From Oscheius dolichura (lineage: Eukaryota > Nematoda > Chromadorea > Rhabditida > Rhabditidae): a stretch of DNA of 64,000 bases. Below, piece by piece: positions 56,950 through 64,000 of the stretch (positions are counted from its first letter, which is position 1; each line of letters starts with the position of its first letter). A program made the translations under genes and the position numbers. Under the pieces are notes generated by a model. The model was not told the DNA's origin, made no database searches, and was given only the letters and a program-made list of their open reading frames with translations. The stretch covers positions 1,426,001 through 1,490,000 of the forward strand of contig OW051496.1 in the NCBI GenBank assembly GCA_932521035.1. Reading direction: 5' to 3'.

Positions 56950-57110
56950 ATGGTCTACATCAAATTTCGTCTCGTCTCGTCTCGTCTCGTCTCGTCTCGT
57001 TTTTACTAATCTCGCTTTTTTTCCCTCGTCTCGCAAAAGCGAGACGAGACAAGATATTTTGAAAGGGCCGTCTCGCAAAAACGAGACGAGACGAGATCTC
57101 GTGCAACCCT
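56950..57110. repeat. CTCGT tandem/palindromic repeat
   Basis: A CTCGT array at about 56968-57000 is mirrored by GAGACGAGACGAGA near 57078-57095, with AAAAGCGAGACGAGAC between. The right edge is CGTGCAACCCTG. It abuts and interrupts a lectin gene. Confidence 0.65.
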
Positions 57111-57295
57111 GATTCGCAGCTCCTTTCGGCCAAGAGAAAACTAGCCGGTTGGGGGACATATTTGTAACATCTGGAATGAACAGTTTGCAACATAAATGAG
57201 GACTTGTTAAAGACCCCTTCATAGATTGTTCCAGCTGGACAGGCCGCGAGTGCTGAAGAGGCGAGGAAGAGGAGAACAAGAGCCTTGGCTACCAT
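57110..57295 (-). pseudogene. C-type lectin N-terminus cut by a repeat
   Basis: The start at about 57295 gives MVAKALVLLFLASSALAACP, a signal peptide, then AGTIYEG. After an intron it reads RCYKYVPQPASFLLAERSC, the opening of a C-type lectin domain. The frame then enters the CTCGT repeat at about 57110 and no further lectin exon is found to the left. Confidence 0.6.
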
Positions 57296-57299
57296 CGTG

Positions 57300-57970
57300 T
57301 GTCGACAGAAAATGATAACCACGAGGAGAATTTTATAGGAAACCTTATCACAAAATTGTAAGGGACAACGCCTTCCTGGTAAGGAATCGGGTAATCAGGG
57401 GAAGCCTATCTTCTCTCTCTCGGGACTGTGATCTTCATTTTACCTGTATGGCTACAATGACATTTTGATCTCCAATAAAGTCATTTTCTCGTGGTGGATA
57501 AACCGACGCCCACTTACCAAAATGAGTGTATTGTGATAAAACCCCTGTCACGTCTTATTACCATTTTTAGAAAATTCCACAGTCATGATTTTCTGTTAGC
57601 CATGATCCAATTTATGGGGGATTTTCTGTTAGCCACGGTCCAGTTATGGGTGAGCATTGCAAATCCTTGGGAGACAACCTGGTTTCTAGCTCGATAGCCA
57701 AAAAGGATGTCTTTCATCTTTCCATTGGAAATACTCCTCTTCTTTTCTGCTGTCCCATTCAACATTTCAGTCGTTGTTACACAGCTGATCGATGTGTTTA
57801 CTCGCGGACGACGGTCATTCTCCCGTCGAATTTCTCACCCTTTTCATGGTGAGAAATTACAGATGTCTAGTTTCTTCCTTTAAACCTTTTCACATTCTTC
57901 GACTCGTTCTTGTTGTTTCTCCCTTTTAGTTTCTCGTAGTACCGGCGTTGCTGGTTATTAGCGGCTATCC
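57300..57970. other. intergenic, promoter side of the kinase-Kelch gene
   Basis: No exon recognised. Near 57586-57640 the phrase TTTTCTGTTAGCCA is repeated. Confidence 0.35.
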
Positions 57971-57973
57971 CTA

Positions 57974-60162
57974 ATGGGAAGCGTCCTTTCTTCGGTGAAA
58001 TATACTTCAGACGGTAACATCTTTTTCTTTTTTTCTTTTACAATACTTTTAGGTGTGCCTTACCACAGATTGAAAGATTTTCATGGTCTAAAAAGGCTAG
58101 ATGGTGGAGGATACGGTATAGTTTATAAGGGATACGATGTAACACGATTAACCCTAAAGAAACGGTGAGTATGCTAATTCATACAAATATCCCTTTTTAG
58201 GACTGTGGCTGTGAAAGTGTTCAACCAGTTGGATGTCTATGCTGAAAGGGAAATTGAAATATTGAAAACGGTACGCGTCCCCTCGTGTCTTTCATAAGTT
58301 TCCCGCTTCAGCACTCTCATCCATACATTGTCGAGTTATTCGGAGTAATTTGGGATGGAGCGACGAAAGATATAGGCGGAACTACAAAGATGCCGCTTTG
58401 TTCCGGATACGTGATGGAATATTTGAAACTCGGCAGTCTTCATAACGGTTCTATTCTTTGATTTTACTCCAAACAAAAACATTATCAGAAATTCACGATT
58501 CAGCAAAACATTATGACTTGAAGTTAATTCTTTTATGGGTCAAACAAATCGGTTCCGGCCTACAGTATCTACATGAACACGAAATACTTCATAGAGACGT
58601 CAAGCCCAAAAAGTAGATATTTTCTCTGTTTATTTATACTCGTTTTTAGCATCCTTTTAGCAACAAGAACTCATTTAAAACTGGCTGATTTTGGACTGGC
58701 TAGGAATATTTCTCACAAAAATACCTATACTACTGGGTAACTGACTACTTCCTTCCTAATAAGCTTTGTTATTCCAGTCATAAAGGCACCGATCCCTATA
58801 TGGCCCCGGAAATAGTGGGAACAGAAAAGAATTATGGGCCGTCGGCTGATGTCTATTCATTTGGAGTAACAATGTGGGAAATTATATGCCGGAAGTCGGG
58901 TGATTTCATTTGATCAGTGGACAATTTAAAAGTAGGTACCCTTGGAAACATCTACAAGTTGGAAATGATGGTATAGAACTGCCTATAAATATTAAAGAAA
59001 TGAGCGAGGATTCGTGGAATTTTGTGAAAAGGTTGGTGTAGAAATATGAAGTTTGGGGCTGAAAAGGCCTACAAAATTAACCTTATTTCGTTTTCTTTGT
59101 TTGTTGGACAATTCTATAAAAATATTTTTAAGATGCTGGCAAAGAGAGATATCTGATAGGCCGTCGATCAAACAAATCATAAACTTTGAACCAAAATTCG
59201 ACCAGACGGTAGGTGAAAATTTGAGAGTTAGGAAAGAAAATGGGCTCCGTTTTTTTAAGATTTTGGTCGTGGGAGGAGGTCCTTATGGTTACAAGATGAC
59301 AATATGGAATCGGGGAACATCCACCTGGACTGTTTCACGAATGGAACTTCCTTGCCTATCTGTTGGTGCTGTTTATCTCGATGATGAACTCTATATAATC
59401 AACTGGGACAAGTCATTCTTCAAGTTGGACAAAAATATGGAATTGAAACAACTGGCTGATATGAATGAGGGACGAAGAGGTATTAATAATAGTTGTTTGG
59501 AATGGAATGGATACATTTGGGTGTTTGGAGGAATTGGCTTGAAAAGTGTGGAACGATATGATCCGAAGGAGAATAAATGGACATGGATGCCGTAAGTTAT
59601 CTTTATAAAGGGAGCCTATAATCTTTTGATTATCTTTCGGCTAATAAGTGATTTTAGAGACATGAAATATGGCAGATCTAATGCAGCTGCAGCCGTCTGT
59701 AACGGGAAAATATATATTTGTGGAGGAATAGGAGATAAATGGGTCGAATTGAAAAGTGTGGAATGTTTCGATCCTAAGAGTGGAGTGTGGACGGAACTGA
59801 CGGATATGCCAACACCTCGATATGGCCATTCCCTCGTTTGTTATAGAAATAAGCTGGTTGTAATAGGAGGTCGCGATGGAAGAAAAGGCACCACAGTTCT
59901 GGAATTGGATCCACTTGAGGAAAATGGACAATGGAAAGAGTTGTCGCCCTTAACCTCCCCTTTTGTTTCTGTTACAGCAGTTCTTGGTCGAGAAATCTTT
60001 GCAATTGGCTGGTACACTAATAGCGTACAAATATTTAACGGAATCAATTGGCGTGTTGACCCCTCTTTCCCTCTGAATATTGGTCTCATTAAGTCTGCTG
60101 TTCTCGTTCCTCAAGAGTTCGCGGATCGTCTTTCTTCTTATCCGAACGATTTAAAGCAATAA
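57974..60162 (+). CDS. protein kinase-Kelch fusion protein
   Basis: A chain of exons reads in frame from 57974. The N-terminus is MGSVLSSVKYTSDG, with Gly2 and Ser6 as in N-myristoylation sites. The kinase follows: RLDGGGYGIVYKG, TVAVKVFNQ, AEREIEILKT, SGYVMEYLKLGSLHN, LHEHEILHRDVKPKN, KLADFGLARN, GTDPYMAPEIVG, ADVYSFGVTMWEI and RCWQREISDRPS. All catalytic landmarks are present; the class looks TKL-like. The exon ending KFDQT (about 59210) joins in phase to 59260-59591 and 59658-60162. These encode ILVVGGG, a second strand YLDDELYIINWD that lacks the GG, WVFGGI, YICGGI, LVVIGGR and an IFAIGWY strand. No transmembrane segment is seen. The likely picture is a membrane-tethered kinase with a substrate-binding propeller. 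Confidence 0.85.
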
Positions 60163-60164
60163 AT

Positions 60165-61860
60165 AATTCGAGAGATCATAGCGAAATTGACAGGATATTT
60201 TTTGGGGGAGTATAACAAAAAGCAAAGAGGGAGAGATGTATTTCTCGACAAAAAGAAAAAGACGGAATGAACGATGAAACCTTGCACGGTTGTCTATGTC
60301 GAGTCGTTTTCTGAAGGCCGCTGCGGTCGAATTTCTTATGGAAAAGTCGGGCTGTCAATGTCGGGAGCCTGTAAATTAAAGGATCATAGTGTTGGCGTGT
60401 TCAACGGAGTATACTTCTAACAGCTAAAGACCCCTTACAGTTACCACAGCTCGCCGCGGAAGAAGAAAGGTCGGCGCCACAGTGATCGTGCCTCTCACTC
60501 CGAAAGTGTATATCTGAATAGAGAGTCTTCGTCTCTACAAAGTTGGATACCGTAACTCGCAATACAAAAAACGCGTTTTGTCCGCTGTTTACACCCGTTT
60601 TCATCCAACGTCGATTTTTTGAGAAATCGACCAAAATCTTTGACAATTTCTTTCTCAAAACTCTGACATCCAATCTTTTTTTATTTCCACTGCAATGAAT
60701 TAGTCTCGTTATGGGGAGCCTTTTAAGTTATCAATAGAAGAAAAAAATTGGGGTCGATATGACCGAATAAAACATGGAAAACACATGAAAATGTGTAGAA
60801 ACGTATATATGAAAAACTGGCATGTGGCCGCTGCGGGACCATTTTAATCATTTTAGACCTTTGAGGTGCCGACCTCGGCGAGCTGTGTTATAGTCTGTAC
60901 TGACAGGTTTTCCTGACAGATTTAGATTCTGATTTTTTTGCACGTTTGTTAGCCTTTTCTAAAGTTTCTCTATTATTTCATGATTTCCCTGCCTTTTTCT
61001 TCGTCTAGTCAATATTATTCTGTTTTCGTACGTTTCCTTTTACTTTTATAAACCTTCCGAAAGATTTTGATTGCATGTTTATCTCGAATACATCTCGAAT
61101 AAAAATACGTGAAGAAAGAACTATTTCTATTCTTACGCGCAAAATCAATTTACGGTGCTTTGATTTTGTTCTCCGTTTCCTAAAATTTTAGCAATTTTTT
61201 CTCAAGTTTCACCTGATGCATGTTAGTTTTCTTCAATTTTTTCTATTTTCCAGCTTGCAATACATCATTTTACAGCAAATATCTAGAAGCAGGGTACATG
61301 CAAATGAAAATAGAAGCAGAAATAAAAAACCTCGATTATTTTCCATTTGTTTCCCATTTGCTTTCATGTTTTTCACATTAGTAAGCTTGTAACACATCGT
61401 TTTACAGTAAATATCTGGAAAAAGCGTAAAATCACATAAAAGACAAGAGAAAAACAGTGACAACTCTTCCCGAACCTTTATTCACACGTATTCGTCTCAA
61501 TGGTGGCCGAGTTCGACTCCGTTCACTTAGATCCGCGAAACTAACTGACAGGTCGAGTATTTATTATTTCCAGGCATAATTGCAATTAACGGCTTTCCGT
61601 ATTACAACGTTCCATGGAACTAATGTCGCACCTTGTCCTGTTTCTCAATTCTATCCATTTGTTCCTTATTGTACATACAGGAAGATTGCTACGATACCCT
61701 AAGCTCGCTTTTGTTTCTGCTATCCTGCATCTCATGCTTTGTAACCTATCCTATCTTCTTCCTCACATTTTTCTGACCTAAAAACATAAAGGAAGTAATA
61801 TAAAAAATACAACAGACATATAAAATAAAAAAATACAATCTGGTGAGATTTTTAGACTAT
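60165..61860. other. intergenic, no gene seen
   Basis: The first 150 bp (TTGACAGGATATTTTTTGGG) match the 3' flank of the gene ending at 28258. Elsewhere I see AT-rich sequence, with two similar AACACATCGTTTTACAG / AATACATCATTTTACAG phrases near 61260 and 61390. Confidence 0.4.
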
Positions 61861-61865
61861 GGAGG

Positions 61866-62015
61866 ATAAGTTGTGTGCATGAATCTCCGTTGTGAAATAG
61901 CAACACTGCTCAATTCACTGTCTTTGTTCGCTCCGCCACAGACTATGAATTTCCCATTACAAACGGCTACAGATGCCCCAGTTCGGGCATATCGCATCTC
62001 TCCATAAACGGTTTG
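61866..62015 (-). pseudogene. isolated Kelch-blade fragment
   Basis: The minus strand encodes EMRYARTGASVAVCNGKFIV then CGGANKDSELSSVA before a stop. This matches the start of the fourth blade in the local Kelch cassette (MKY-R...AAAVCNGKIYICGG). It is cut after one blade. Confidence 0.55.
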
Positions 62016-62210
62016 ATTATTGCTGATTTTTCTTCTATTAATCTCCCTTCGTGCGGTTGTTTCAATTTTCTCTGCTGTCTTTGCTGGAGAGTAGGTAACA
62101 ACTAACTAAAGCGTAGGAAGAAGAAAGAAGACTAAACCGGCGACAGTCCTGTGACGAAAGGACGGCTGTAGATACAATTCGTCAAAACGCGCAGAGGAGA
62201 ACAACCGTGG

Positions 62211-64000
62211 ATGAGAATCGCAACTTTAAATGTTGGAACGGTCAACAGAAGAGAACTGGAAATTGTGGATATGATGATGAGAAGGAAAATCGATATAATA
62301 TGTTTACAAGAAACGAGGAAAGTGGGAGAAGAATCCGCGACTATCAATGGATATAAGATGATATACAACGGGAAAAACAAGAATAGGGGTGGAGTGGCTA
62401 TTATGATGGCACCCTGGCTGATAGACTATGTAAGAAGCGTGGTAAGAATAGGAGATAGACTGATAGAGGTAAATATACAACAAGAAGAAAAAGAGATGTG
62501 TGTAATATGTGTGTATGCGCCGCAAAGTGGACTACCGGTGGAAGAAAAGGAAGGATTTTACGAACAGCTGGAGGATGCAATAATAAAGGTGGCATATAAC
62601 TCAACTTTAATTGTGGCTGGAGATTTCAATGGACATGTAGGTAGAAGAGAGAAAGGAGGAACGTCGTATGGGAGACATGGATACGGAAAGACGAACGAAG
62701 ACGGACAAAGGTTGATAGAAATGGCGGAGAGACACGATCTCGTAATAATGAACACTATGTTTAAGAAGAAGAAGAACAAACTGGTAACATATTACTCTGG
62801 AGGAAGTATAAGCCAAATTGATTATATGCTAATGAGAAGATCTGAAAGAAAGAAAGTGACAGACACGAAAGTTCTTCTATTCGAAGCTGTAGCTCCCCAA
62901 CATAGACCGCTGGTGATTGATATGAATACGAAAATGGATATAAATGACAACAAGAAAATAGAGATTACCCCTAAAGTGAGATGGTTCAGATTGGACGATA
63001 AGAAAATAAGAGATGAATATGGCAAAAAAGTGGCGGAAAAAATTTGGAAGAAAGCTGATCCCACAGACAGAGAGAAGACGATAGACCAATGTTGGAATGA
63101 GGCATGTAAAATAATAGTAGAAAAGGTGGAAGAAATATTAGGTAACTCCAAAAGAAAGAAGAACAGCAGAAAAGAAAGCTGGTTTTGGAGAGATGAAAAA
63201 AAAAAGTTCAAAAAGCCCTAAAAGAGAAGAAAGAAGCATTCCGGTACGCGAAGAAAAGAAATGATGAAATAACAACCAAAAAGTACAAAAAGGCAAAGAA
63301 AGAAGCGTGGAAAGCCGTCTGGAAAGCAAAGCTTGAAGCATATGAAAAATTATACGAAAAACTAGAGAAGGGAGAAGGAGAGAAAGAAATATACCGAATG
63401 ACGAAACAAAGAAGAGAAATGGCTAAGGATATTGAAAACTGCAAACTAGTGATGGACGAAAGAGGAAAAGTGCTGACAAAGAAAGAAGAAGTAATGAAGA
63501 GATGGACAGAATACTTCGAAAATCTGTATTATGTAGAACAGGAAACCGAGAAGAAGGAAGAAAATTATAAAGTAGCTGGTCCGGTCTAGAAATAGACAAA
63601 GAGTGAACTGGAAAACGAGATGAAAGGAATGAAAAGTAAAAAGGCTCCGGGCCCAGATGGAATTCCGATAGAAGGGTGGAAAGCACAAGGCGAAAAAGGA
63701 GTAGAATGGTTAGCCAACATGTTCAATAGAAGAATGACGGAAGAAAAAATGCCGAGACAATGGAGAATGAGTGAAATCGTACCACTGTTCAAAGGAAAAG
63801 GTGAAGTCAGAGATTGTGCAAATTATCGAGGGATAAAGCTACTGCCACATTCATTCAAACTGTACGAGAAAATGCTGAACAAAAGACTGAGGGATATTGT
63901 TGAATTACATCCAGCTCAACAAGGTTTTGTAAAAGGAAGTTCCACGGTTGATCCCATGTTTGCCGTTAGAATGATGAATGAACGATCCAGAGAGTTTGAT
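62211..64000 (+). mobile_element. non-LTR retrotransposon (RTE-like), decayed, runs off the window
   Basis: The first ORF (62211-63221) is an APE-type endonuclease: MRIATLNVGTVNRRELEIVD, IICLQETRK, VYAPQSG, VAGDFNGHVG and SQIDYMLMRR, with the Glu, Asp and Asn catalytic sites. Around the A-run at 63200-63210 the frame shifts. The next frame has KKAPGPDGIPIEGWK, MSEIVPLFKGKGEV, NYRGIKLLPH and HPAQQGFVKG, the start of the reverse transcriptase. Two in-frame TAG codons (63587 and 63593) separate them. This copy is inactive. Confidence 0.85.

Noticed and set aside
62822..63211. Minus-strand open frame with hydrophobic sequence
   Set aside because: It is the antisense of the A-rich endonuclease ORF of the retrotransposon.

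Overview
The window looks like a chromadorean (rhabditid-type) nematode genome. The evidence is short introns ending in TTTCAG, small multi-exon genes on both strands, a nematode-restricted hedgehog-related gene (Ground-like modules plus a Hint domain), divergent hsp-16-like small heat-shock genes, and many small C-type lectin genes. I cannot name the species. All exon joins were read by eye from splice signals and reading frame.

Layout. 0-4.4 kb: the 3' part of an unrecognised minus-strand gene, an N-lobe-to-DFG kinase fragment and a coiled-coil/Kelch gene, all minus strand. 4.4-8.1 kb: repeats and little convincing coding. 8.15-11.17 kb (minus): one gene with two kinase-like domains in a row, both with altered catalytic loops. 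11.7-12.9, 16.3-18.4 and 54.15-55.4 kb (minus): secreted C-type lectins with Thr-rich linkers; the first and third are recent copies. 13.7-15.4 kb (plus): a Trp/Gly-motif-rich protein. 20.1 kb: a relic EFHC-type DM10 exon. 21.2-22.6 kb: a divergent Hsp20 pair around a shared heat-shock element; a third Hsp20 lies at 37.9-38.8 kb. 23.95-28.26 kb (plus): a protein kinase followed by three consecutive Kelch cassettes. 29.5-30.15 kb: a 5'-truncated short-chain dehydrogenase. 30.7-32.4 kb: a coiled-coil/Kelch gene. 33.4-35.5 kb: a MULE-like transposase gene. 36-46.8 kb: mobile-element-rich, with a few small genes. 46.8-51.7 kb: a hedgehog-related gene with four Ground-like modules, an Asn/Gln/Ala-rich spacer and a Hint domain. 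53.4-53.9 kb: a cut-off Kelch exon. 57.97-60.16 kb (plus): the cleanest kinase-Kelch fusion. 62.2-64.0 kb: a decayed non-LTR retrotransposon that runs off the window.

Most interesting content. A local family combines an apparently complete kinase domain with a six-bladed Kelch propeller in one protein, with an MG-x-x-x-S-S N-terminus that would fit myristoylation. The same Kelch cassette also occurs behind a coiled-coil head, as tandem 3' cassettes, and as isolated fragments. Together with the nearby dual kinase-like gene and lone kinase pieces, this suggests a rapidly rearranging kinase/Kelch cluster. Segmental duplication, and TIR elements whose insertion can be dated against an empty paralogous site, appear to have shaped it.
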